A DNA stretch of 64,000 nucleotides from Peribacillus folii (GTDB lineage: Bacteria; Bacillota; Bacilli; Bacillales; DSM-1321), in contig NZ_JASJOM010000012.1 in assembly GCF_030271255.1 (NCBI RefSeq), positions 62,001-126,000 on the forward strand, read 5' to 3'. Below the pieces are notes generated by a model. It had not been told where the DNA came from. It did not search any database and worked only from the letters and a program-made list of their open reading frames with translations. The position numbers and the translations under genes are program-made. This document shows, piece after piece, positions 44,214-52,976 of this stretch. Positions within the stretch are counted from its first letter, which is position 1; each line of letters begins with the position of its first letter.

Positions 44214-45107
44214 TTATTGGGATGTAATCTTTTCCAGTAAGCCTTCGTCAAATTGATTGCTTTTGAACATACTGATTTCATATTTATATGGGGCCTTTTT
44301 ATCCTTCTTATCTTCCCCTACATATGGTGTTTCCAAAATTTTCGGGACAGCAGTTAACTGCGGATGATGGACAATGTCATTCAACGCGTTGAAGCCAATA
44401 TGACCGAATCCAATGTTTTCATGGCGATCCTTGCGCATGCCGCGTTCATTTTTGCTGTCATTTATATGCAGGACCTTGATACGATCGACACCGACCAATT
44501 TATCGAATTCATTGAGGACACCATCGAAATCTTCGATGATATTATACCCGGCATCATGAGTATGGCAAGTATCGAAACAAACCGACAGTTTTTCATTGTG
44601 GGTGACGCCATCGATGATCATCGCCAGCTCCTCGAAAGACCTGCCGCATTCCGTCCCTTTTCCAGCCATCGTTTCCAGAGCGATCTGAACTTTGTCGTCT
44701 GCTGACAGCACTTCATTCAAGCCTTCAATGATCCTTTTGATCCCCACTTCACTGCCTGCACCAACGTGCGCACCGGGATGAAGGACGATTTGCCTTGCAC
44801 CGATCGCCTCTGTCCGATCGATTTCGCTTCGTAAGAAGTTGACTCCAAGCTCGTATGTCGCTGGATTGGTCGTATTTGCTATGTTAATGATATATGGGGC
44901 ATGGACAACGATATCAGTTATTCCATTTTCCTCCATATGCAATCTTCCAGCTTCTATATTCAAATCCTCGATCTTTTTACGTCTTGTATTTTGCGGCGCT
45001 CCGGTATAGATCATGAATGTGTTGGAGCCATATGAAACCGCTTCTTGACTCGCAGCAAGAAGCATGTTTTTCCCGCTCATTGAAACATGCGATCCAATCT
45101 TCAGCAT
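44214..45107 (-). CDS. nfo: Endonuclease IV (AP endonuclease)
   Basis: A 297-residue zinc-dependent AP endonuclease that nicks 5' of abasic sites in base-excision repair. The metal-binding residues fall in [49 protein letters not shown] and ILETPY. It starts [12 protein letters not shown]; the GSHVS motif carries the DNA-binding N-terminus. The ATG lies 12 bases after cshB, with the same order as yqfR-yqfS in B. subtilis. Confidence 0.96.
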   Translation of the reverse strand: MLKIGSHVSMSGKNMLLAASQEAVSYGSNTFMIYTGAPQNTRRKKIEDLNIEAGRLHMEENGITDIVVHAPYIINIANTTNPATYELGVNFLRSEIDRTEAIGARQIVLHPGAHVGAGSEVGIKRIIEGLNEVLSADDKVQIALETMAGKGTECGRSFEELAMIIDGVTHNEKLSVCFDTCHTHDAGYNIIEDFDGVLNEFDKLVGVDRIKVLHINDSKNERGMRKDRHENIGFGHIGFNALNDIVHHPQLTAVPKILETPYVGEDKKDKKAPYKYEISMFKSNQFDEGLLEKITSQ

Positions 45108-45119
45108 CTGATTACTCCC

Positions 45120-46433
45120 CTATTTCTTTCTCTGAATGCGACGTTCGCGTTTTTTGAAGTTTTCCACATCACGCTGGATTTTCTTCTTGTAACCAGGCTT
45201 GACTTTCGAAGGTTTCTTAACATGCCTGCTCGCTTTCACATCGATATCAGATTTCTGTTTCTTACGGTTCTTCCGCTTGTTACGTTCTTCCAAATCAACC
45301 CAATCCCCGTTTTGGATATCGGCATCACGAAATTCAATGCCCATTTTTTCCAAACGATTCAATGAGTCTTCATCTGATGTATCGTAAATGGTAGCGGCAA
45401 TCCCTGAATAACCTGCACGGGCCGTCCTTCCCGTCCTATGGATGTAAAAATCAAGATCTGAAGGCAATTCATAATTGATGATATGACTGACGCCTTCAAT
45501 ATCGATTCCACGGGAAGCCAAGTCTGTCGCAACGATGAATTGATACTCGAGGTCATTGATTTGCTTCATCATTTTTTTTCGCTCACGAGGGGTTAAATCC
45601 CCATGAATACGACCGACATTCAGACCCTTTCCGATCAAGGAATCAGCGACACTATCCGCCATTTTCTTTGTGTTCGTGAAAATGATCGCCATATATGGAT
45701 TATAACGAACGATAATATCGTGCAGCAGCTGGTCCTTATTACGATGGCGAAGCGGCACCAAAACATGCTCGATCTTCGCGGCGGTCGCCTGCTTCGGGTT
45801 GACTTGGACATACTTCGGATTTTCCATATATTTATTCAGAAACGGCTTTAATTTTTCCGGAATGGTTGCCGAGAAGACAAGCATTTGGATTTTTTCAGCC
45901 ATACGCGACGCGAATAAATCGACATCTTCAATGAACCCCATGTCGAGCATTAGGTCTGCTTCATCGACCACTAGCATTTCTGCCGTGTATACTTGAAGCG
46001 CCTGGGCCTCGACAAGATCCTTGATCCGGCCTGGCGTTCCTATCACTAGCTGTGGCTGTGTCTTCAATTTATCGATCATACGCTGTTTATCCGTACCACC
46101 GATAAAACAACGAACGGAAATCTGCTCATCCTCTGGGAAATGGTCAGCAATTTTCAAAGCTTCTTTGTAGATTTGGTTCGCTAACTCACGGGTTGGTGCA
46201 GCGATAATCGCTTGAACTTGGTTTTTGCCTGGATCAAGCCTATTCATGATCGGCAGCAAATAGGAATGTGTCTTTCCTGTACCTGTCTGCGACTGTCCAA
46301 TTAAGCTACTTCCCTTTAAAAGCGACGGGAGCACGCGTTCCTGAATCTCCGTCGGCTTATCGAACCCTAAAGTACGAACCGCATCTAGAATGTAGCTTTT
46401 CAAATTAAATCGTTCAAATTGGTTTTGTTTCAT
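45120..46433 (-). CDS. cshB: DEAD-box ATP-dependent RNA helicase CshB
   Basis: A 437-residue DEAD-box helicase. The Q motif FERFNLKSYI precedes Walker A in SQTGTGKTHS (near 45-52), then PTRELANQIY, TPGRIKDL, VVDEADLMLD, SATIPEK and the C-terminal ATDLASRGIDIEG and HRTGRTARAG. The basic lysine-rich tail of about 70 residues binds RNA. CshB assists ribosome assembly and cold adaptation in Bacillus. The ATG at 46433 follows AAAGGAG. It probably forms a unit with nfo. Confidence 0.94.
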   Translation of the reverse strand: MKQNQFERFNLKSYILDAVRTLGFDKPTEIQERVLPSLLKGSSLIGQSQTGTGKTHSYLLPIMNRLDPGKNQVQAIIAAPTRELANQIYKEALKIADHFPEDEQISVRCFIGGTDKQRMIDKLKTQPQLVIGTPGRIKDLVEAQALQVYTAEMLVVDEADLMLDMGFIEDVDLFASRMAEKIQMLVFSATIPEKLKPFLNKYMENPKYVQVNPKQATAAKIEHVLVPLRHRNKDQLLHDIIVRYNPYMAIIFTNTKKMADSVADSLIGKGLNVGRIHGDLTPRERKKMMKQINDLEYQFIVATDLASRGIDIEGVSHIINYELPSDLDFYIHRTGRTARAGYSGIAATIYDTSDEDSLNRLEKMGIEFRDADIQNGDWVDLEERNKRKNRKKQKSDIDVKASRHVKKPSKVKPGYKKKIQRDVENFKKRERRIQRKK

Positions 46434-46503
46434 CAAAAAACTCCTTTATCCTTGTCAGTCATTAGACATGTCCTGTTATTATAATAAATTTCACACAAAA
46501 AAC

Positions 46504-46523
46504 GCAAGCGAATGGGCGCTTGC
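46504..46523. repeat. Small hairpin between cshB and yqfQ
   Basis: GCAAGCG pairs with CGCTTGC across AATGGG, in the 5' leader region of cshB. It lies about 70 bases upstream of the cshB start (opposite strand), so a role in the cold-induced leader is possible but unshown. Confidence 0.4.
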
Positions 46524-46716
46524 AAACGAGTGCCCCTGTCCTGTTCATAGCGTATCCCCCGCAGACATGGAGCTTAAAAGACTACCGTTTCCATCTTACC
46601 TTCTTTCCGGCCACTTCACAACAGCCCAGTCACTCTTTCCTCAAACCTTTTTTGCCGAGTTGCATATTTTATAGAGAGGAATACATCAGCAATCAAGATC
46701 AGAGGAGGTGAAACCT

Positions 46717-47382
46717 ATGTTTCCAGATAGAAGTCGTCAACCCGGTCCAGGTTTTGGCCCTCCCCGTGGCCGGAGGATGCAGCAGCCGCCTGCCCCATTC
46801 AGGCAGCCTATGCCACAGGCCTTCCAGATGAGGCGGCCAATTGCCCCAAGCGGACCGCAGGCACAGCAAGGACCACAAGGTTTCCGGGCACCATTTGGCC
46901 AACAGCAGCGCCAGGATATGCCACCTGCCAAGAAGGAAGGCCTGCTTTCGAAAATACTTGGAAAGTCCAAACAAAAGGGTGGTCCTCCAAACTTATTCGC
47001 ACCTGCCGCGTCCAACAGCCAGAGTTCATCCAGAAGCAGCGGGGGAGGGATTTTAGAAACACTAAAAAACCCGGATTCCTTGAACAATATGTTAACCAAC
47101 ACGCAAAAGGTGCTTCAGGCTGCCGAACAATTCACCCCCATGGTGCAACAATACGGCCCCGTGATCAAGAATCTGCCGTCCATGTGGAAAGTATTCCGCA
47201 GCATATCATCAGCTGGCGATACAGAGACCCAGGAACCATCAATTGATGGTGCGCCTGAGTCAGTCGTTGAGGGGACGCCGGAGCCGATTCAAAAGGATAA
47301 ACCGCTCGAGGCTGCCCCCGCTGCACGTGTTCGACAGCAGCGTAAAAGGGAAAGATCATCCGGACCTAAGCTTTATATATGA
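46717..47382 (+). CDS. yqfQ: VrrA/YqfQ family protein, Pro/Gln-rich
   Basis: A 221-residue low-complexity protein starting at the ATG behind GAGGAGG. The first 75 residues are rich in Pro, Gln, Arg and Gly (PGPGFGPPRGRRMQQPPAPF). A conserved central segment (GGGILETLKNPDSLNNMLTN, QFTPMVQQYGPVIKNLPSMW) is typical of YqfQ and of the VrrA proteins of the Bacillus cereus group. The tail is basic (RVRQQRKRERSS). The family has been associated with spores. It lies between cshB and ispH as in B. subtilis. Confidence 0.85.
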   Translation: MFPDRSRQPGPGFGPPRGRRMQQPPAPFRQPMPQAFQMRRPIAPSGPQAQQGPQGFRAPFGQQQRQDMPPAKKEGLLSKILGKSKQKGGPPNLFAPAASNSQSSSRSSGGGILETLKNPDSLNNMLTNTQKVLQAAEQFTPMVQQYGPVIKNLPSMWKVFRSISSAGDTETQEPSIDGAPESVVEGTPEPIQKDKPLEAAPAARVRQQRKRERSSGPKLYI

Positions 47383-47509
47383 TTTCGCCAAAATATTTGC
47401 CAGTAATTGATACTAAACAAATAGGATGTTTTGTAATATCATCTATGGTCTTATATAATAGAAAGGTATTAAAAGTGAGAGTTTCTTGCCTTTGAAGGAG
47501 GACACATAG

Positions 47510-48454
47510 ATGAAAGTGATTAAAATTTCCCCGCGCGGCTATTGTTATGGTGTCGTCGATGCCATGGTCATCGCCCGAAATGCGGCTTTAGATAAAACAT
47601 TGCCACGTCCGATTTACATTTTGGGCATGATCGTGCATAACAAACATGTTACGGATGCGTTTGAGGAAGAAGGCATCATCACATTGGACGGAAGCAACCG
47701 TAACGATATCATTGAACAAGTGGACAGCGGTACCGTCATCTTTACCGCTCACGGCGTTTCCCCTGAGATCAGGAAAATTGCCAAAGAAAAAGGGCTGGTG
47801 ACCCTTGATGCAACATGTCCGGATGTTACCGCAACTCATGACTTGATTCGTGAAAAAGAAGCGGAAGGCTATCAAATCATCTATATCGGCAAGAAGGGTC
47901 ATCCCGAACCTGAGGGTGCTGTCGGCGTCGCTCCCGATGTGGTTCATCTTGTCCAAAAGGATGAAGATGTCGAAGCTTTGACATTGAATAGTGACAAAAT
48001 CATCGTGACCAACCAAACAACGATGAGCCAATGGGATGTCTTGGATATCATGGATAAGGTGAAGCAAAAATTCCCACATGCCGAAGTTCATAAGGAAATT
48101 TGTTTAGCTACACAGGTCCGTCAGGAAGCCGTTGCCCAGCAAGCTGGCAAGGCTGATGTCTTAATCGTTGTCGGTGATCCGAAAAGCAATAACTCCAACC
48201 GCCTGGCACAGGTTTCCGAGGAAATTGCGAGCACGACAGCCTATCGAATTGCAGATATTTCTGAGCTGAACCTTGAATGGCTGAAGGATGCCCAAACGGT
48301 CGCTGTCACTTCCGGTGCCTCCACACCGACCCCGATCACAAAAGAAGTCATTTCATTTTTGGAGCAGTATGAACCTAATGATGAGTCGACTTGGAATACC
48401 GAAAAGAAAACGCCATTGAATAAAATCTTACCTAAGATCAAAGTGAAGAAATAA
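47510..48454 (+). CDS. ispH: 4-hydroxy-3-methylbut-2-enyl diphosphate reductase
   Basis: A 314-residue Fe-S reductase, last step of the MEP pathway; it makes IPP and DMAPP. The three cluster cysteines are in RGYCYGV (residue 12), LDATCPDV (near 103) and KEICLAT (near 199). The substrate-binding FTAHGVSPE and [12 protein letters not shown] are conserved. It starts at an ATG behind AAGGAGGAC. It is also known as LytB. It ends at a strong terminator. Confidence 0.97.
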   Translation: MKVIKISPRGYCYGVVDAMVIARNAALDKTLPRPIYILGMIVHNKHVTDAFEEEGIITLDGSNRNDIIEQVDSGTVIFTAHGVSPEIRKIAKEKGLVTLDATCPDVTATHDLIREKEAEGYQIIYIGKKGHPEPEGAVGVAPDVVHLVQKDEDVEALTLNSDKIIVTNQTTMSQWDVLDIMDKVKQKFPHAEVHKEICLATQVRQEAVAQQAGKADVLIVVGDPKSNNSNRLAQVSEEIASTTAYRIADISELNLEWLKDAQTVAVTSGASTPTPITKEVISFLEQYEPNDESTWNTEKKTPLNKILPKIKVKK

Positions 48455-48455
48455 A

Positions 48456-48491
48456 CAAAAAAAAGAGCAGCCCACGGCTGCCCTTTTTTTT
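48456..48491. terminator. Bidirectional terminator between ispH and yqfO
   Basis: AGAGCAGCC pairs with GGCTGCCCT around CAC, with eight T on the plus side and seven to eight A on the other. It lies immediately after both stop codons. Confidence 0.9.
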
Positions 48492-48493
48492 GT

Positions 48494-49612
48494 TCATATG
48501 AAACGGAATGGATCTGTATTCACCTGCGATGGAATGAACTCGACATCGAAGTTCCGCTCGCGGCACATTTCTCCAAGTCTCCGGGCTACACCTTTTTTCA
48601 TCACTTTTTCCACATTATGGCCTGGGTCCACGATATTCAAACCGAGCATCGTCGCGTCATGTGCGGTATGGTAATACATATCGCCGGTAACATACACATC
48701 CGCACCCTTGAATTTCGCAGCTGTAAAGTATTTATTGCCATCGCCGCCAAGCACGGCCACTTTTTTGATCGGGCTTTGCAAATCACCCACGACCCGTACC
48801 TTATCAACATCGAGAGTCACTTTTACATGTTCGGCAAACTGTTCAAGTGTCATTTCTTCAGCTAGGACGCCAATCTTCCCTAATCCAAGCGACTCACCTT
48901 GATTCTCCAGTTGATATATATCGTAAGCGACCTCCTCATATGGATGGGCCTTCAACATCGCTGCCAGCACTTTCTTTTCAAGATTCTCCGGGAATAAAGT
49001 TTCGATCCGCATTTCCTTGACGGCTTCGAGCCTTCCTTGAGAGCCGATTACCGGTTCACTGCCTTCACCCGGCAAGAAGCGTCCTGTACCTTCCGAGGAA
49101 AATGAACAATGGCTGTAATTTCCGATCGCCCCTGCACCTGCCTTGCCTAATGCTTCCCTCAGCTTTTCTTCATCGGCCTTGGGAACATAGACGACAAGTT
49201 TTTTCAGCCGCGCCTCATGAGTGGGAACCAGCACTTGTGTCTCCTGTATTTGCAGCGCATCGGCAAGTAAGTCGTTCACGCCGCCCGCAGCGACATCCAA
49301 GTTGGTGTGCGCCGCGTAAACGGCGATATCATGTTTGATCAGTTTCTCGATGATACGCCCTCCGGCAGTCATCGTATCAATTCGTTTTAATGGCCGGTAA
49401 ATGAGCGGATGGTGGGCAATGATCAGCTGGACCCCATGTTCAATCGCTTCTTCCACGACCTCTTCAAGTACATCCAGTGCAACCATCACCTTCGTAACGG
49501 TCTTGTTGAGCTGGCCGACGTGCAGCCCGATCGGATCTCCATCCATTGCATATGTCTTAGGTGAAAATTGTTCAAACAACTCGATGATTTGGTTACCGTT
49601 CACCTTCTTCAC
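48494..49612 (-). CDS. yqfO: Nif3-like dinuclear metal centre protein YqfO
   Basis: A 372-residue Nif3/GTP cyclohydrolase type 1-like protein. Two Nif3 halves carry the metal ligands (IAHHPLIYRP and VYAAHTNLDVA in the N half, GDMYYHTAHDA and DPGHNVE in the C half). Between them is the PII/CutA-like insert (VVYVPKADEEKL ... ETLFPENLE ... HPYEEVAYDIY). The family forms hexameric toroids; the in vivo role is unsettled. Its start overlaps the trmK stop by 4 bases (ATGA type). Confidence 0.92.
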   Translation of the reverse strand: MKKVNGNQIIELFEQFSPKTYAMDGDPIGLHVGQLNKTVTKVMVALDVLEEVVEEAIEHGVQLIIAHHPLIYRPLKRIDTMTAGGRIIEKLIKHDIAVYAAHTNLDVAAGGVNDLLADALQIQETQVLVPTHEARLKKLVVYVPKADEEKLREALGKAGAGAIGNYSHCSFSSEGTGRFLPGEGSEPVIGSQGRLEAVKEMRIETLFPENLEKKVLAAMLKAHPYEEVAYDIYQLENQGESLGLGKIGVLAEEMTLEQFAEHVKVTLDVDKVRVVGDLQSPIKKVAVLGGDGNKYFTAAKFKGADVYVTGDMYYHTAHDATMLGLNIVDPGHNVEKVMKKGVARRLGEMCRERNFDVEFIPSQVNTDPFRFI

Positions 49613-50316
49613 CCTTCAAGCACCTCCTCGATTACGGAAATTTGCGATTTGAGTCCATTTCGTTTCGTTTCCAGTCCGCTTCGTCCGCTTTCATCAAGCT
49701 GCTCGATGATTCTCTGCAAATGTTTTTTCTCCAGTTGCCACTTCTTGATGAAGGTGTCACTGAATTCTTTTGTTAAATGCGGTCCGAACATGATGCCATT
49801 TTGCTTGTTAACACGATATGGCCGTAGCGGGTCCCCTTTTTCGGCAATCAAGATTTCATAGATTTTCCCATCTTCTTCTAAAATTTCTTCGCCAATTAAC
49901 TCCCAGTCGTTCTCGATCAGCCAGCTGCGTACATTCGCTGCACCGACATTCGGCTGGAGGATAAGCCTTTTTGCCATGCCCAGTTTTTCTTTCCCGCTTT
50001 CCAGAATGCTGGATATCAAAGTCCCTCCCATGCCACAAATCGTAATGCATGTCGCTTCATCGGGATTCAATACTTCCAGTCCATCTCCTTTACGCACCTC
50101 TATCTTTTCCTCAAGCCCCGTCATTGCCACTTGCTTGCGGGCTGACTGATAGGGCCCCTCCACCACCTCGCCCGCTATGGCACCCTCGCACAGGCCGTTA
50201 GTCACTGCATAACAAGGCAAGTAAGCATGATCTGAACCTATATCGGCCAGAAGGCTTCCTTTAGGTATATGTATGGCTACGCGTTCCAATCTCATTGATA
50301 GTCTTTCATGATTCAT
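49609..50316 (-). CDS. trmK: tRNA (adenine(22)-N1)-methyltransferase TrmK
   Basis: A 235-residue methyltransferase. The Rossmann loop LLADIGSDHAYLP, the ICGMGGTLI motif and the LILQPNVGAANVR segment are typical of TrmK (YqfN), which methylates A22 in tRNA-Ser/Tyr. The C-terminal roughly 65 residues form a coiled-coil (WQLEKKHLQRIIEQLDE). The ATG at 50316 has AGAGAG nine bases upstream; two earlier ATG/TTG codons are less well placed. It is cotranscribed with yqfO. Confidence 0.93.
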   Translation of the reverse strand: MNHERLSMRLERVAIHIPKGSLLADIGSDHAYLPCYAVTNGLCEGAIAGEVVEGPYQSARKQVAMTGLEEKIEVRKGDGLEVLNPDEATCITICGMGGTLISSILESGKEKLGMAKRLILQPNVGAANVRSWLIENDWELIGEEILEEDGKIYEILIAEKGDPLRPYRVNKQNGIMFGPHLTKEFSDTFIKKWQLEKKHLQRIIEQLDESGRSGLETKRNGLKSQISVIEEVLEG

Positions 50317-50473
50317 ATTCATCAACTCTCTTAATTCTAGTAATGGCTTACAAATAATTAGTTTCCCATTCGATTATAACAAGTTCCATGAAAAAATTAC
50401 AGAAAGAGAAAAGAAGCTTCCCATCACTGGATAGAAGGATCCCCTCTTGTACGTGTCTCCTTTTTCAAAAATA

Positions 50474-50523
50474 CAAAAAAACCGACCCAAAGCCTCGCCT
50501 TCCAACGATTTTTTTGAGTCAGT
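50474..50523 (-). terminator. Possible terminator after cccA
   Basis: On the minus strand AACTGAC and GTCGGTT (one G-T pair) enclose a long loop and are followed by seven U residues. It lies about 10 bases after the cccA stop. The loop is long, so confidence is limited. Confidence 0.5.
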
Positions 50524-50532
50524 TTCCTTGCA

Positions 50533-50901
50533 TTATTTCAATCCATGAATATATTTGGCCATGGCGTCAATGTTCTGTTCTTCGACCAAGCCTGCTGGCA
50601 TGGCGCCACGCCCATTGGTGATGACTTCTTTCACCTGGTCTACCGAAAGGCGGTCACCCACGCCTTTAAGAGCTGGTCCGACACCGCCCTGATAGGCATT
50701 ACCGTGACAGGAGATACAGTTTTGCTTATAGATGTCCTCGGGTGAAGCAGAGGCACTGTCAGATTCTTCAGTCTTTGCGCCGCCCTCTTTTTCCTTGGCA
50801 AGATCTTTGGCATCACCCAAACCTTTAAACGAAAGTAAAAACATAAGTCCAATACCAAAAACCATGATAATAATAAAAGGCATTACTGGATTGCGATTCA
50901 T
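50533..50901 (-). CDS. cccA: Cytochrome c-550
   Basis: A 122-residue membrane-anchored c-type cytochrome. One N-terminal helix (about residues 7-26) anchors it. A charged Gly/Ser/Glu linker follows, then a haem domain with CISCH (CxxCH, near 62-66), GPALKGVGDRLS and the axial methionine in RGAMPAGL. It carries electrons between membrane complexes. Same order as cccA beside yqfN and sigA in B. subtilis. Confidence 0.94.
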   Translation of the reverse strand: MNRNPVMPFIIIMVFGIGLMFLLSFKGLGDAKDLAKEKEGGAKTEESDSASASPEDIYKQNCISCHGNAYQGGVGPALKGVGDRLSVDQVKEVITNGRGAMPAGLVEEQNIDAMAKYIHGLK

Positions 50902-50967
50902 TGTCTTTCCTCCCCTATGTAGAACCTAAACTTTCCCTTTTTAATATATACAAACAGCTATATATTA

Positions 50968-50995
50968 TTTTACTTGAAAAGAGTTTCAAGTAAAA
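50968..50995. terminator. Perfect hairpin upstream of cccA
   Basis: TTTTACTTGAAA (50968-50979) pairs perfectly with TTTCAAGTAAAA (50984-50995) around AGAG. It lies between the membrane gene at 51136 and cccA, both minus strand. It could be a weak terminator (AT-rich tail) or an operator of cccA. Confidence 0.5.
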
Positions 50996-51135
50996 CCCCA
51001 AAAATAGAAGATATTATATAATTTCTTAAAATTGTCAAAAATTTATGTATATTTCCAAATGATTTCCCTTCAACTTACATATATTTCATAATACCCTGAA
51101 TGAACCATTTGAAACCGCTTAAATCTCGATTGAAC

Positions 51136-51666
51136 TTATATGAGCAAAAAGTAAAGAGTGACTGCAGCGCCCAAGCCTCCGGCAATCCAGAAATGGGCCA
51201 GCTTCAGCCTGACACCGAGTACAATCCAGAATCCGCAATTCAAAAACAGGATGAAGTACAGGACTCCTGCTTTTCCCGGTGCCATGAAATCAGCCAAACT
51301 GACTGTCAATAACAGAAATGAGAGAACCATCCCAATCAACGCCATCTGAAATATGAGCTTCCTCCCGATAAGGCGGCGGGCCATCAGACCAAAGATGATG
51401 ATTGAAATAGTTGTCAGAAGCATTTGCATTCTTATGGGTATTTCAGTAAAATAATTCAAAAATACAATAAATGCAAAAAGCGCTCCAATCCACAACAGGG
51501 AAAAGAGACTCTTTTTCTCCTTCCGGTTGGCATCCGTAACGGCGTGGGGACTTTCACCTTCAGAATATAAGGTAAGCAGGTAATTACAATATTGCTCGGG
51601 AAGCATTCGACTTTCCTTCCAAGCATTTATTTCTTGAATGATTATTTTCTTTCTCATTTCATCCAT
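51136..51666 (-). CDS. Hypothetical polytopic membrane protein
   Basis: A 176-residue protein starting at an ATG behind GAGG. The N-terminal cytoplasmic region (MDEMRKKIIIQEINAWKES, then MLPEQYCNYLLTLY) is followed by about five hydrophobic segments. The N-terminal helix-turn motif with YCNYLLTLYSEG is reminiscent of DUF2157-type membrane proteins, but I cannot assign it. It lies between sigA and cccA on the same strand, with a hairpin after it. The function is unknown. Confidence 0.75.
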   Translation of the reverse strand: MDEMRKKIIIQEINAWKESRMLPEQYCNYLLTLYSEGESPHAVTDANRKEKKSLFSLLWIGALFAFIVFLNYFTEIPIRMQMLLTTISIIIFGLMARRLIGRKLIFQMALIGMVLSFLLLTVSLADFMAPGKAGVLYFILFLNCGFWIVLGVRLKLAHFWIAGGLGAAVTLYFLLI

Positions 51667-51807
51667 GAATTTCACATCCTCATGACCATCGTTCTTTTTA
51701 AACGGCTGTTAGCCGCGTTGTGCATTCACATCCATGCACATGGGCAAAAAAAAAGCCGCTCCCGAACGCTGGGCATTCAAAGAGGGCTCTGTAAAGTTCA
51801 ATCTATA

Positions 51808-52941
51808 CTATTCCAAGAAATCTTTCAGGCGTTTGCTTCGGCTTGGATGCCGTAGCTTACGCAACGCTTTCGCTTCGATCTGGCGGATACGCTCGCGGGT
51901 AACTCCAAATACCTTACCTACCTCTTCAAGCGTCCGTGTACGGCCATCATCAAGTCCAAAGCGCAGTCTCAAGACGTTTTCTTCACGATCAGTCAGTGTG
52001 TCCAATACGTCCTCCAGCTGTTCTTTCAATAGTTCATATGCTGCATGCTCCGATGGGGAAGTCGCATCCTGATCCTCAATGAAGTCACCTAAATGAGAAT
52101 CATCTTCTTCGCCTATCGGCGTTTCCAAGGAAACTGGCTCCTGAGCTATTTTCAGGATTTCACGTACCTTTTCAGGCGTCAGGTCCATATCCTCTGCAAT
52201 TTCCTCCGGCGAAGGCTCACGCCCTAGGTCCTGAAGGAGCTGCCGTTGGACACGAATCAATTTATTGATCGTTTCCACCATATGCACAGGTATCCTGATC
52301 GTTCTTGCTTGGTCGGCAATGGCACGTGTAATGGCTTGGCGAATCCACCATGTTGCATACGTACTGAACTTGAATCCCTTGCGGTAATCGAATTTTTCCA
52401 CCGCTTTGATAAGACCCATGTTCCCTTCCTGAATCAAATCAAGGAATAGCATGCCGCGGCCAACATAGCGTTTGGCAATGGAGACAACCAGACGAAGGTT
52501 AGCTTCAGCCAGACGGCGTTTCGCTTCTTCATCCCCATCTTCAATCCGGGTGGCCAACGAGATTTCCTCTTCTGCGGATAATAGATCCACCCGGCCGATT
52601 TCCTTTAAGTACATCCGGACTGGGTCATTGATCTTAACGCCGGGAGGAACACTTAAATCATTCAGATCGAACTCTTCTTCTTTTGCAAGTTTCTTCTCAT
52701 CCGGATCATCTTCATCATCGTCTTCCTCGCCATCAGTGAGGATTTCGACGCCATTTTCTGCCAACACCTCATAGAACTCATCCATTTGATCGGAATCCAA
52801 TTCAAAACCGCCAATCATTTCAGCGATTTTTTCTAATGTCAAAGAGCCTCGTTTTTTACCTAGCTCTAATAATTTTTCTTTCACCTGCTCAAGGCTAAAC
52901 TCATTATCAACTTGTTTGGAACGTGCTGGTTTTTCAGCCAT
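51808..52941 (-). CDS. sigA: RNA polymerase primary sigma factor SigA
   Basis: A 377-residue housekeeping sigma-70. Region 1.1 is at about 10-80, including the acidic [13 protein letters not shown]. Region 2 carries [22 protein letters not shown], split here as [17 protein letters not shown] and the -10 melting segment [11 protein letters not shown]. Region 3 follows, and region 4.2 has [20 protein letters not shown]. It completes the macromolecular synthesis unit with dnaG, 35 bases upstream. A weak hairpin with nine U residues lies past the stop. Confidence 0.98.
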   Translation of the reverse strand: MAEKPARSKQVDNEFSLEQVKEKLLELGKKRGSLTLEKIAEMIGGFELDSDQMDEFYEVLAENGVEILTDGEEDDDEDDPDEKKLAKEEEFDLNDLSVPPGVKINDPVRMYLKEIGRVDLLSAEEEISLATRIEDGDEEAKRRLAEANLRLVVSIAKRYVGRGMLFLDLIQEGNMGLIKAVEKFDYRKGFKFSTYATWWIRQAITRAIADQARTIRIPVHMVETINKLIRVQRQLLQDLGREPSPEEIAEDMDLTPEKVREILKIAQEPVSLETPIGEEDDSHLGDFIEDQDATSPSEHAAYELLKEQLEDVLDTLTDREENVLRLRFGLDDGRTRTLEEVGKVFGVTRERIRQIEAKALRKLRHPSRSKRLKDFLE

Positions 52942-52976
52942 TAGTTCCCCTCCTTCCAGGACTTACACCTAAACAA

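Noticed and set aside
46468..46711. Small plus-strand frames upstream of yqfQ
   Set aside because: They lack ribosome sites and overlap the cshB leader and a hairpin; no protein similarity.
46708..47382. GC-rich antisense frames across yqfQ
   Set aside because: Shadows of a Pro/Gln-rich coding region; no ribosome sites on the minus strand.
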